Positions 44,317 through 52,791 of a stretch of DNA of 64,000 nucleotides are shown piece by piece (position 1 is the first letter of the stretch; every line of letters begins with the position of its first letter). The translations under genes and the position numbers were made by a program. The stretch is from contig NZ_AXVR01000001.1 in NCBI RefSeq assembly GCF_000484695.1, forward strand, positions 124,001 to 188,000. The letters are read 5' to 3'. The notes under the pieces are model-generated. The model did no database searches and was not told the DNA's origin. It saw only the letters and a program-made list of their open reading frames with translations. Origin of the DNA: Salinispora cortesiana. GTDB lineage: Bacteria > Actinomycetota > Actinomycetes > Mycobacteriales > Micromonosporaceae.

Positions 44317-45843
44317 TTACACGCTCGGGTGGCGGGGTTCGACCCAGCCCGTCTCGGCCAGCTGGTGCAGGACCTCCTGCACCGCATCCTCCACTGACAG
44401 GTCGGTCGTGTCGAGCGTCAGGTCGGCGTCGGTCGGCTTCTCGTACGGGTCGTCCACTCCGGTCATCCCGGTCAGCAGACCGGCGCGGGCGCGCGCGTAC
44501 AGGCCCTTCCGGTCCCGTTGCTCGCAGATCTCCAGCGGGGTGGAGACGTGGATCAGCAGGAAGCCCGCCCCAGTGGCCAGCGTCATCTTCCGAGCGGCGG
44601 CCCGCGCCTGCTCGTAGGGGGCGATCGGGCAGCAGATCGCCACTCCCCGGTGCCGGGCGATCTCGGCGGCCACCCAGCTGATCCGGCGGACGTTCGCGTC
44701 CCGATCGGCCTTGCTGAAGCCGAGCCCAGCGGACAGCTCCCGGCGCACGATATCGCCGTCGAGCAGGGTGACCGTCCGTTCGCCCTGCTCCCGGAGGGCA
44801 TCGGCGAGACCGCGGGCGATGGTGGACTTGCCGGAGCCGGAGAGGCCGGTCAGGAAGATGACCAAGCCTCGGTAGCGGCGGGGTGGGCGGGCGTGCACCA
44901 ACTCCTTCGCCACCGCCGGCGGAGTGTGCCACTCCGGCAGCGGGAATCCGCGGTCCAGCAGGTCGTCGATCTCGGCCTGGGTCAGCGCCTGCCGCCGGTT
45001 GCGCGGTGGGATGTCCTCCCGCCACCGCCACTGCCCATCGCGGTTGTCGTAGGCCAACTCCCGCGGGACCAGCACCCGCAACCCGGCCCCGGAGAGCATC
45101 TCGCCGGTGGAGAGCAGATGGGTCACCCCGTACGCCGCCGAGACCCGCGCCCGGAGCAGTGCGTCGCTGATCTCCTCGCGGCGACGGGGCAGCGGAACGG
45201 CGATCAGCGTCGCCGGCGGCATCCGGTCCCGGGCGGCGAAGACGCTGCGAACCAGGGCCTCCGGCGGCAGCTCGCCGCCGTCCTCACCGATCGGGATCAG
45301 CACCAGCAGGTGGGCGCCGAGGGTACGGGTCGCGTGGGCGATCTGGGCGAGTTGCGGTCGGTGTAGCGGCCGGTCGGCGACCACCCCGAGCACCCGGCCG
45401 GGTGGCAGTAGCGAGCGGATCTCCGCCGGGGTGCGGCGTAGCCGCTGGAACGGGCCGTGCCCGCCGTCGCCGAGCCGGCGCACCGGACCACCGACCCCCG
45501 TCACCCCGTCGCGGACCGGCCACGCGTCGGCAACCTCCAGCGCGGCCATCGGGGCCCCCTCACCGTCGGTCAGCACCAACGTGCGGCGGGCCGGATCCCG
45601 GATGTCGAGCCGCTCGGCGAGGGCCGCCGGCACCTGGAGCGTCACCGGCACCGACCAGGAAGCACCGTCGGTGAGCCGGCCCCGCCGACTCACCGAGACC
45701 AGGTCGGCGCGGGTCATGAAGCCGGTCAACGGGGTGTATGCCCCGGTGAGAAGCAGCTCCAGGTCGGCCAGTTCACCCGGGCGGGGCGAGTACGCCGGCG
45801 CGTCCCGCAGCACCTCGTCGGGCGGCACCCAACCGTTACTCAT
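44317..45843 (-). CDS. APS kinase fused to a degenerate ATP sulfurylase-like domain
   Basis: A 508-residue protein of PAPS-synthetase layout. The N-terminal 320 residues follow ATP sulfurylase (LTGFMTRADL, PLPRRREEISDALLRARVSAAYGVTHLL) but where the active site should read QTRNPxHRxH the sequence is VVADRPLHRPQ, so the Q-x-R-N part is missing and sulfurylase activity is doubtful. The C-terminal APS kinase looks complete: P-loop GLSGSGKST near 333-341, LDGDIVRRELSAGLGFSKADRDANVRR and the lid Arg/Lys segment. It phosphorylates APS to PAPS, for sulfation or assimilation. It stands alone here. Confidence 0.88.
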   Translation of the reverse strand: MSNGWVPPDEVLRDAPAYSPRPGELADLELLLTGAYTPLTGFMTRADLVSVSRRGRLTDGASWSVPVTLQVPAALAERLDIRDPARRTLVLTDGEGAPMAALEVADAWPVRDGVTGVGGPVRRLGDGGHGPFQRLRRTPAEIRSLLPPGRVLGVVADRPLHRPQLAQIAHATRTLGAHLLVLIPIGEDGGELPPEALVRSVFAARDRMPPATLIAVPLPRRREEISDALLRARVSAAYGVTHLLSTGEMLSGAGLRVLVPRELAYDNRDGQWRWREDIPPRNRRQALTQAEIDDLLDRGFPLPEWHTPPAVAKELVHARPPRRYRGLVIFLTGLSGSGKSTIARGLADALREQGERTVTLLDGDIVRRELSAGLGFSKADRDANVRRISWVAAEIARHRGVAICCPIAPYEQARAAARKMTLATGAGFLLIHVSTPLEICEQRDRKGLYARARAGLLTGMTGVDDPYEKPTDADLTLDTTDLSVEDAVQEVLHQLAETGWVEPRHPSV

Positions 45844-45934
45844 GAACCCCCCAAATCACTGTTCGGCACTAGTTTCTCAGCCGACCGGGGGATCGGTCGA
45901 GTGCCACTCCAGGAGATGGGGGCGCGGCCGGACT

Positions 45935-46531
45935 TCAGGCAGTGGCCAAGGGAGCCGCACCGAACGACACCGCGAACCGTTTGCACCAGATTGACACGCT
46001 GGTCAGCTTGTCCAGGTCCACCTCGGCTGGGATGTCATACCCCTGGTCACCGCGGTTGCCCTTGAGTCGGCCCAACTCGACCCAGTGGCCGTCGTCGAAC
46101 ACATGCCACCCGGCTTCGCCGGCCCGGACTGGCTGATCGGTCAACCACACCCGCAGGTCGGGGCCGTTGGAGGTGGCCAGGCCGACCAGTTCCAGCCGCA
46201 GCTTGCCGTCGGCGGTGCGGATGATCCGGGCGGTGCCGCTGGTGTCGTGTTCGTGGGTGATGAACTCGCCGCTGCGGACGATCGTCGGGCCGGCGTCCGG
46301 GTCGGTGTCTTCGTCTGGTGCGGAGCCGTCGTCCGAAGCGGAGCCGTCGTCTGATGTGGAGTCGGCGGGCGATGGCGGCGCTTCGCTGGCCACGACCGCC
46401 AGCTCCTCGTTCACCTCGATGTCGGTGACCAGCTTCCACGGCTGGAACCAGTAGAGACCGAAGGCGGTGCCGGCGGCGAGAACGGTGACCGCGACCCAGG
46501 TGAGCGGGGCGCGCAGCAGTCTTGAAGCCAT
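45935..46531 (-). CDS. Membrane-anchored DM13-domain protein
   Basis: A 198-residue protein: N-terminal membrane anchor (LTWVAVTVLAAGTAFGLYWF), an acidic Ser/Asp/Glu linker with repeated DDGSASDDGS units, and a DM13 domain (GEFITHEHDTSGTARIIRTADGKLRLEL, LRVWLTDQP) ending with a single conserved Cys in VSIWCKRFAVSFGAAPL. DM13 domains are proposed redox or electron-transfer modules; the role in this organism is not known. Divergent from the ABC operon at 46657. Confidence 0.85.
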   Translation of the reverse strand: MASRLLRAPLTWVAVTVLAAGTAFGLYWFQPWKLVTDIEVNEELAVVASEAPPSPADSTSDDGSASDDGSAPDEDTDPDAGPTIVRSGEFITHEHDTSGTARIIRTADGKLRLELVGLATSNGPDLRVWLTDQPVRAGEAGWHVFDDGHWVELGRLKGNRGDQGYDIPAEVDLDKLTSVSIWCKRFAVSFGAAPLATA

Positions 46532-46656
46532 GCGTCCAGTCTGCCGGCGGGGGCCGGTAGGGGAATTACCGGAGCCTTACAGCTGCCGCCCCCTACGGGA
46601 ATGATCAGGGGCGCGTCGGGTGCCGAAAGCGGGCGGCGCCTGCCTAGGCTGGGCGC

Positions 46657-47571
46657 GTGGCACTCATCGCGACCGAGTCGCTGACCAAAACCTACCGGGG
46701 TGGGGTCACCGCGCTGGCCGATCTGACCGTCGTGGTCGAGCCCGGCATCGTCGGTCTCGTCGGCGCGAACGGCGCCGGCAAGTCCACCCTGATCAAGATC
46801 ATGCTCGGCCTCCTCCCGCCGACCAACGGGCAGGTTCGGGTCCTCGGCCTGGATCCGACCACCCAGCCCGACCAGGTGCGTGCGCGCGTCGGCTACATGC
46901 CCGAGCACGAGGCTCTTCCACCCGACCTCTCCGCCGCCGAGTTCGTTACCCACCTCGGCCGGGTCAGCGGCCTGCCGCGGACGGTGGCCCGCGAGCGGGC
47001 CAGCGAGGCGCTGCGACACGTCGGGCTCTACGAGGAGCGCTACCGTCCGGTCGGCGGCTACTCGACCGGCATGAAGCAGCGGGTGAAGCTCGCTCAGGCC
47101 CTGGTGCACGACCCGGACCTGCTGCTGCTCGACGAGCCCACCAACGGGCTCGACCCGGCCGGGCGGGATGCGATGCTCGCCCTGATCCACCGGATCGGCA
47201 CCGAGTTCGGCATCTCGGTGGTGGTCTGCTCACACCTGCTCGGCGAGGTCGAGCGGATCTGCGACACGCTGGTCGCCATCGATGGTGGCCGGCTGCTGCG
47301 GGCCGACCGGATCGATGCTATGACCTCGGCCACCGACGTGCTCGCCGTGGAGGTCAGCGAGGGCACCGAGGAACTGGCCGCCCGCCTGTCCGCACTGCGG
47401 CTGCCGGTCCGCCGAGACGGCCGTCTGCTCCTCGTGGAGCTGGCCGATGACGACACCTACGATCAGATCCTCGGCGCGGTCGCCGAGCTGGACCTGCCGC
47501 TGCACCGGTTGGACCAGCGTCGCCACCGGGTGGCCGAGCTGTTCGCCACGAGGGAGCCCAGCCATGTCTGA
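46657..47571 (+). CDS. ABC transporter ATPase (pair 1)
   Basis: A 304-residue ABC-2 type ATPase: Walker A GANGAGKST, Q-loop GYMPEHEAL, signature YSTGMKQRV, Walker B LLLLDEPTNGLD, H-loop VVVCSHLLGEV. The C-terminal 80 residues are a DUF4162-like tail. GTG 46657. First of four overlapping genes, two ATPases and two permeases, that should form one or two exporters. Its stop overlaps the permease start by eight bases. Confidence 0.92.
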   Translation: MALIATESLTKTYRGGVTALADLTVVVEPGIVGLVGANGAGKSTLIKIMLGLLPPTNGQVRVLGLDPTTQPDQVRARVGYMPEHEALPPDLSAAEFVTHLGRVSGLPRTVARERASEALRHVGLYEERYRPVGGYSTGMKQRVKLAQALVHDPDLLLLDEPTNGLDPAGRDAMLALIHRIGTEFGISVVVCSHLLGEVERICDTLVAIDGGRLLRADRIDAMTSATDVLAVEVSEGTEELAARLSALRLPVRRDGRLLLVELADDDTYDQILGAVAELDLPLHRLDQRRHRVAELFATREPSHV

Positions 47572-48442
47572 GTCGACCGGAGTCATTCACGACATCGGCT
47601 ACCAGCGCTACATGGGCCCCCGCCTCGGCCGAGCTCCGGTGTTCGGCGCGCTCTACCTGCACGGGCTGCGCACGGTTTTCGGCTTCGGCCGCAGCGCCAA
47701 GGCGAAGATCTTCCCCTGGCTGGTGGTGGGCATCGTGATCGTGGTCGCCGCCGTGGTCGCCGCCGTCCGGAGCCAGATCGGTCAGGTGGTAATCACATAT
47801 GCCCAGTTCGCCGACACGATGAGCTGGCTGATCATCTTTTTCGTCGCCGTCGCCGCCCCCGAACTGGTCAGTCGCGATCTGCGTAGCGGAGTGCTGCCGC
47901 TGTACTTCTCCCGGCCGCTGGCCCGGTCGGACTATCCGCTGGCCAAGCTCCTCGCCCTGGTCACCGCGCTCTGGTTGTTGCTCGGCGGGCCGCAGCTGGT
48001 GATGTTCCTCGGCGCCGCCTTCACCCTCGGGGAGGGGCCGCGGGGGGTCTGGAACGAGCTGCTCGACCTGCTGCCGGGCCTGCTCTACGCCGGTCTCTGG
48101 GCAGCGGTCTTCGGCGCGATCGGCCTGTTGATCGCCGCGTTGACCGGAAAGCGGGCGTTCGCCGCCGGCGGGATCGTCGCGGTCTTCCTGATGACCACGC
48201 CGATCGTCGGCATCCTCGCCATCCTGCCCTCGCAGACAATCAATGAGCTGGCCTTCCTCGCCTCCCCGATGACCATGGTCAACGGCGTGGGCACCTGGGC
48301 GCTCGGGGACCTGCTCTTCGAGGGCGGGGATGGGTTGCCCATCGGTGGGTTCGGCCCGCTCTACGCCCTCGCGGCCGTGCTGCTCGTGGCCGGCTGTGTC
48401 GTCCTCCTGTTGGCCCGCTACCGGAAGGTGGCCACCCGATGA
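47564..48442 (+). CDS. ABC-2 type permease (pair 1)
   Basis: A 292-residue membrane protein with about six helices. It begins MSESTGVIHDIGYQRYMGPRLG and has the ABC-2 segment VSRDLRSGVLPLYFSRPLARSDYPLAKLLA. Coupled by overlaps with both flanking ATPase genes (ATGTCTGA upstream, ATGA downstream). Exported substrate unknown. Confidence 0.88.
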   Translation: MSESTGVIHDIGYQRYMGPRLGRAPVFGALYLHGLRTVFGFGRSAKAKIFPWLVVGIVIVVAAVVAAVRSQIGQVVITYAQFADTMSWLIIFFVAVAAPELVSRDLRSGVLPLYFSRPLARSDYPLAKLLALVTALWLLLGGPQLVMFLGAAFTLGEGPRGVWNELLDLLPGLLYAGLWAAVFGAIGLLIAALTGKRAFAAGGIVAVFLMTTPIVGILAILPSQTINELAFLASPMTMVNGVGTWALGDLLFEGGDGLPIGGFGPLYALAAVLLVAGCVVLLLARYRKVATR

Positions 48443-49395
48443 GCGTGACCAGTGTGGAGCCGAGGTCGACGCCCGCGCCCACGGGCAGCCGGCTGGAGCT
48501 GGCGGGCGTCTCCCGCTGGTACGGCAACGTGGTCGCCGTCAACGATGTCAGCATGAGCCTGGGTCCGGGGGTCACCGGGCTGCTCGGGCCCAACGGTGCG
48601 GGCAAGACGACGCTGCTGCACATGATGGCCGGCTTCCTCGCGCCGTCGCGTGGCGCGGTGACCCTGGACGGGGCGCCCACCTGGCGAAATCCCGAGGTCT
48701 ACCGGCGACTGGGCCTGGTCAGTGAACGGGAGGCGGTGCACACCTTCCTCACCGCGTACGAGTTCGTGCTGGCTAGTGCACGGCTGCACCGGCTACCGGA
48801 ACCCGCGGAGGCCGCTCGCCGGGCAATCGCCCTGGTCGAGCTGGAGGGGGCGCAGTCCCGCCGGATCGGCACGTACTCCAAGGGCATGCGACAGCGGGCG
48901 CGGGTGGCGGCGGCCCTGGTCCATGACCCGCAGGTGCTGCTGCTCGACGAGCCGTTCAACGGGATGGACCCACGACAGCGGCTACACATGATGGACCTGC
49001 TGCACCGCCTCGGCGGCGCCGGGCGCACCATCCTGTTCAGCTCGCACATCCTGGAGGAGGTCGAGCAGCTCTCCGGCACGGTGCAGGTGATGGTCGCCGG
49101 CCGGCTCGCCGCCTCCGGCGACTTCCGAACGATCCGTCGGCTGATGACCAACCGGCCGCACGTCTTCGCGGTTCGGTCCACCGATGACCGGGCGCTCGCC
49201 GTGGCGCTGATGGCGGAGCCATCGGTGACCGGCGTGGAGCTGGGCCAGGCCGGGCTGACCGTGCGGGTGAGCGACTACGGCGCCTTCACCCGGGCGCTGC
49301 CCAAGATCGCTCCGGCCCGGGGGATCCGGGTGCGGCAGCTGGTGCCCGAGGACGAGTCCCTGGAGAGCGTATTCTCCTACCTGGTGGAGGCCTGA
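48439..49395 (+). CDS. ABC transporter ATPase (pair 2)
   Basis: A 318-residue ABC-2 ATPase with Walker A GPNGAGKTT, Q-loop LGLVSEREAV, signature YSKGMRQRA, Walker B LLLLDEPFNGMD, H-loop ILFSSHILEEV. It carries a C-terminal extension like pair 1. ATG overlaps the preceding stop by four bases. Confidence 0.92.
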   Translation: MSVTSVEPRSTPAPTGSRLELAGVSRWYGNVVAVNDVSMSLGPGVTGLLGPNGAGKTTLLHMMAGFLAPSRGAVTLDGAPTWRNPEVYRRLGLVSEREAVHTFLTAYEFVLASARLHRLPEPAEAARRAIALVELEGAQSRRIGTYSKGMRQRARVAAALVHDPQVLLLDEPFNGMDPRQRLHMMDLLHRLGGAGRTILFSSHILEEVEQLSGTVQVMVAGRLAASGDFRTIRRLMTNRPHVFAVRSTDDRALAVALMAEPSVTGVELGQAGLTVRVSDYGAFTRALPKIAPARGIRVRQLVPEDESLESVFSYLVEA

Positions 49396-49398
49396 CCC

Positions 49399-50109
49399 AT
49401 GTCGACTGTTTCCTGGATCACCGCCCGGGGGTTGTTGGGGCGGCGCCGCTTCCTGCTGCTGTTCCCACTACCGGTGCTGCTGGTTCTGCTCGCGGTGCTC
49501 TCCCGCGCGCTGGGGGTGGACCCCAGCGACTGGGGGCCGTCGGTGTTGGTCGGCCTCGGGTTGGCCGTGGTGCTGCCGGTGATCGCGCTGATCGTCGGGA
49601 CCGGCGTGCTCGGCGCGGAGATCGACGACGGCACCGTGGTGCACATCCTCACCAAGCCATTGCCGCGCTGGCAGATCGTGCTGCCGAAGCTGGCGGTGGC
49701 GGCCGGGGTCACCGCGGTCACCGTCGCCGTGCCGCTGTATGTGGCCGGTGTGCTCGCCAGCTCGGTCCGGGTCGGTCTGGCGCTCGCCGCCGCAGCCTCC
49801 ATCGGCGCGGTGGCCTACTGCGCGTTCTTCCTCGCGCTCAGCCTGGTCACGCGCCGCCCGGTGCTGCTCGGGCTGGTCTACGTGCTGATCTGGGAGGGGC
49901 TGCTCGGCAACTTCGTCAGCGGGACGAAGGTGCTCTCCATCCAGCAGTACGTGATCGCGCTCGCCGACCGGTTCGCCCCGACCGAGCTGCTCGCCACCGA
50001 TGTCTCGGTGCCGGTCGCGGCGGTGATGAGCACGCTGATCGCGGTCGGTTTCACCGCCTTGGCAGTCGATCGGCTCCGGTCGTTCAGCGTGGCTGGTGAA
50101 ACCAGCTGA
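49399..50109 (+). CDS. ABC-2 type permease (pair 2)
   Basis: A 236-residue permease with about six helices and the ABC-2 motif GAEIDDGTVVHILTKPLPRWQIVLPKLA. It is shorter than the pair 1 permease and only weakly like it. Three bases after the ATPase stop. Ends the operon. Confidence 0.88.
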   Translation: MSTVSWITARGLLGRRRFLLLFPLPVLLVLLAVLSRALGVDPSDWGPSVLVGLGLAVVLPVIALIVGTGVLGAEIDDGTVVHILTKPLPRWQIVLPKLAVAAGVTAVTVAVPLYVAGVLASSVRVGLALAAAASIGAVAYCAFFLALSLVTRRPVLLGLVYVLIWEGLLGNFVSGTKVLSIQQYVIALADRFAPTELLATDVSVPVAAVMSTLIAVGFTALAVDRLRSFSVAGETS

Positions 50110-50165
50110 GGGCAGCCAGCGGCCCCACCAGCGGGTCGCTGGCGGGGTGATCCGGACAGTGCGGG

Positions 50166-50438
50166 TTAGGGTGATTCGTCCAAAGCTTGGCAGCCGCAGG
50201 CGATGTGGTGCTGCGCGCCGATTCGCTCGCTGCTGAGCCAGCCGCGTTGGCCGACCTCGATGCCGAGAGCCAGTCGCCCCGCGACTCCGAGAGTCCGGGT
50301 AAGTCGGTCGAGGTGCCGGCGTAGCGTGCGTTCGCTGATGTGCAGCTCCCGCGCGGCGGCGGCGTCATCCTTACCGGAGGCCTTGGACCTCAGGATGGCG
50401 ATCTGCAGCGACGTTGGGCTGAAATCTGTCTTTGACAT
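50166..50438 (-). CDS. Small LuxR-type HTH protein
   Basis: A 90-residue protein with a single helix-turn-helix: SPTSLQIAILRSKASGKDDAAAARELHISERTLRRHLDRLTRTLG, followed by a short LALGIEVGQRGW tail. This looks like the DNA-binding end of a LuxR/NarL or helix-turn-helix sensor regulator without its sensory domain. ATG 50438 is used; the frame to 50564 has no support upstream. It may be a complete small regulator or a remnant. Confidence 0.65.
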   Translation of the reverse strand: MSKTDFSPTSLQIAILRSKASGKDDAAAARELHISERTLRRHLDRLTRTLGVAGRLALGIEVGQRGWLSSERIGAQHHIACGCQALDESP

Positions 50439-50605
50439 GGGTCCTGCGGCCCTTCCCCCGTGGCGCGGCCCCCGGTTGCCCGGAGGCAGCCCAAGGGGTC
50501 GAACCATCATCGGGGCCCCTACCCTGCCTGTCAACAGGCCTACCAAATGACCGGATCCGGTCAACTGGGCGGAGCAGGCCTTGATCGGTCGATAGCTAGC
50601 CTTCG

Positions 50606-50872
50606 ATGCGGCTGCCCAGTGGTTGGCGGCGAGGCGCGCACCTCGGTGCGGCGGGGGCTATCAGCGGCACGATCGTGGTGGACGGCCGCGAGGTGACATC
50701 GCTGCGGGGCCGGGAGTTGGCTGCGTATCGACGCACCATCGGCTTCGTCACCACGGCGAAGACAACAATCATGATCGCCACGCACGACGAGGGGCTGGCG
50801 GACCGCTCGGACCAGATCGTTCAGGTCCGGGACGGCAAGGTGGTCAGCGCCGTCGGGCCCGGTGTCGCCTGA
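50606..50872 (+). pseudogene. Decayed ABC transporter ATPase
   Basis: The 88-residue frame joins a segment after Walker A (SGTIVVDGREVTSLRGRELAAYRRTIGFV) directly to the H-loop and C-terminus (TTIMIATHDEGLADRSDQIVQVRDGKVV). Walker A, the signature motif and Walker B are all missing, so at least 100 residues were deleted. It resembles MacB/LolD-type lipoprotein or antibiotic exporters and cannot hydrolyse ATP. Confidence 0.75.
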
Positions 50873-50886
50873 CCTTCCCCTCCCGC

Positions 50887-52791
50887 TCAAGTCAGGGATT
50901 CCAGCCACTGGCGGTGCAGCGCGGCGTACCGCCCGTCGTTGTGGACCAGGCGCGCCGGTGGACCGTCCTCGACGATCCGCCCCGACTCCAGCACCACCAC
51001 CCGGTCGGCGATCTCGACGGTGGAGAGTCGGTGCGCGATCACCAGCGCGGTACGGTCCCGCAGAATGGTGGCCAGAGCCCGCTGGACCGCTCGTTCGGTC
51101 GGGACATCGAGGGACGAGGTCGCCTCGTCGAGGATCAGCACCGCCGGGTCGGCCAGGAACACCCGAGCGAACGCGACGAGCTGCCGCTGACCGGCCGAGA
51201 GCCGGCTGCCGCGGCGATGCACCTGGGTGGCGTACCCGTCGGGCAGCGCGGTGATGAATTCGTCCGCGCCGATCGCCTTCGCCGCCGCCGCCACCGCTGC
51301 GTCGTCGGCGTCCGGCCGGCCGAAGCGGATGTTCTCCGCGACCGTACCGCCGAAGAGGTGGGTTTCCTGCGTGACCAGGACGAGCGCCTGCCGTAGATCG
51401 GCGTCGGCGAGGTCCCGCAGGTCCACGCCCCCCACCGAAACGGTGCCCGTGTTCGGGTCGTGGAAACGGGCGAGCAGCTTGGCGATGGTCGACTTGCCGG
51501 CACCGGTCGGCCCGATCAGCGCGACGGTCTGTCCAGTCGGGATGTCCAGATCCAGTCCACGCAGGATCGGGGACTGCGGGTAGTACCCGAAGGAGACCGA
51601 GCGGAAGCTGACCGCACCGCGCCCGGCTTCGGCGGCCGGCAGCGGCACCGGGCGGGCCGGCTCCGGTACCTCAGGTCGCTCGTCCAGCACCCCGGCGAGC
51701 TTCTCCAGTGCCGCGGTGGCCGACTGCAGCGAGTTGTAGAACTGGCTCAGCTCCTGCATCGGCTCAAAGAACCGACGCAGGTAGAGCAGGAAGGCGGCGA
51801 GCACCCCGACCTCGGCGTGACCGTTCAGGACGCGCCACCCGCCGTAGCAGAGCACCGCCGCGATGGTGACGTTGCCGATCAGCTTGACCCCGGGCGAGTA
51901 GGTGGCGATCAGCTGGAACGCGTGCAGGCTGGCCCGTCGGTAGTCGTCATTGACCCGGGTGAAGATCCGTTGGTTGCGCGGCTCGCGGCGGAACGCCTGC
52001 ACCGCCCGGATCCCCCGTAGCGACTCGACGGTGTGCACGATAACCAGGGCAATGGTGTCCCGGGTCCACCGATACGCCACGGCCGAGGTGCGGGCGAACC
52101 AGCGGGACAGCCAGAACAGGAACGGAAACGCCAGCAGCGTCACGGCGGCCAGCGGGAGGTCCAGCCAGAGCAGGATCGCGGCCACCGACAGGATCGACAG
52201 GGCGGCGAGGACCAGGCTGTCGATGCCACCGCCGACCAACTCGCCGATGGAGTCCAGGTCGCTGGTGAGCCGCGAGACCATCCGCCCGGAGGTGTACCGC
52301 TCGTGGAAGGTCACCGACAGGCGTAGAAAGTGCCCGTACACCCGGCGTCGGAGGTCGAGGAGCACAGCCTGACCGATTCGGGCGGAGAGGACGAGGAAGC
52401 CGCGGCGGGCGGTGTACTCGGCGACCGTGGCGACGACGAACGCGGCCGCGATGTACGTCAACGGCCCGGTGTCACCGGCCCGCAGCGGCGGAATGGCCCG
52501 GTCGATGCCGAGCATCACCAGATACGGCCCGGCCATGCCCGCCGTGTTCTGGATGAGCAGCAGCGCGACGGCGACGGCGAGCTGGCGGCGGTGCGGGCGG
52601 ATCAGGTTGCGCAGCAGCACCCGGCTGCGGGCGCGCAGCCGGGCCACCGCCGCCGGATCGGTGTCCTCGGCCCGGCTGCGGTCGGCGTCCGGGTCGACCG
52701 CGATGCCGCGCCAGTTCTCCTGGGCCGGCCGCGGTCGCGGCACGGGGACGGCCGATGGCGGGGCACCGCCCGGATGGTCGCCGTCGGTCAC
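50887..52791 (-). CDS. ABC exporter half-transporter (membrane + ATPase), second subunit
   Basis: A 634-residue ABC_membrane/ATPase fusion. After a Pro/Arg-rich N-terminus comes a six-helix domain (LLIQNTAGMAGPYLVMLGIDRAI onward), then Walker A GPTGAGKST, signature LSAGQRQLVAFAR, Walker B VLILDEATSSLD and H-loop LVIAHRLSTV. The catalytic Glu after Walker B is present. GTG 52791 overlaps the stop of the partner gene by four bases. The long frame upstream to 53175 lies over the partner gene and is not coding. Confidence 0.92.
   Translation of the reverse strand: MTDGDHPGGAPPSAVPVPRPRPAQENWRGIAVDPDADRSRAEDTDPAAVARLRARSRVLLRNLIRPHRRQLAVAVALLLIQNTAGMAGPYLVMLGIDRAIPPLRAGDTGPLTYIAAAFVVATVAEYTARRGFLVLSARIGQAVLLDLRRRVYGHFLRLSVTFHERYTSGRMVSRLTSDLDSIGELVGGGIDSLVLAALSILSVAAILLWLDLPLAAVTLLAFPFLFWLSRWFARTSAVAYRWTRDTIALVIVHTVESLRGIRAVQAFRREPRNQRIFTRVNDDYRRASLHAFQLIATYSPGVKLIGNVTIAAVLCYGGWRVLNGHAEVGVLAAFLLYLRRFFEPMQELSQFYNSLQSATAALEKLAGVLDERPEVPEPARPVPLPAAEAGRGAVSFRSVSFGYYPQSPILRGLDLDIPTGQTVALIGPTGAGKSTIAKLLARFHDPNTGTVSVGGVDLRDLADADLRQALVLVTQETHLFGGTVAENIRFGRPDADDAAVAAAAKAIGADEFITALPDGYATQVHRRGSRLSAGQRQLVAFARVFLADPAVLILDEATSSLDVPTERAVQRALATILRDRTALVIAHRLSTVEIADRVVVLESGRIVEDGPPARLVHNDGRYAALHRQWLESLT

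Noticed and set aside
42395..45031. 878-codon minus-strand frame over mdh, icd and the APS kinase gene
   Set aside because: It spans several real genes in a wrong frame and has no domain.
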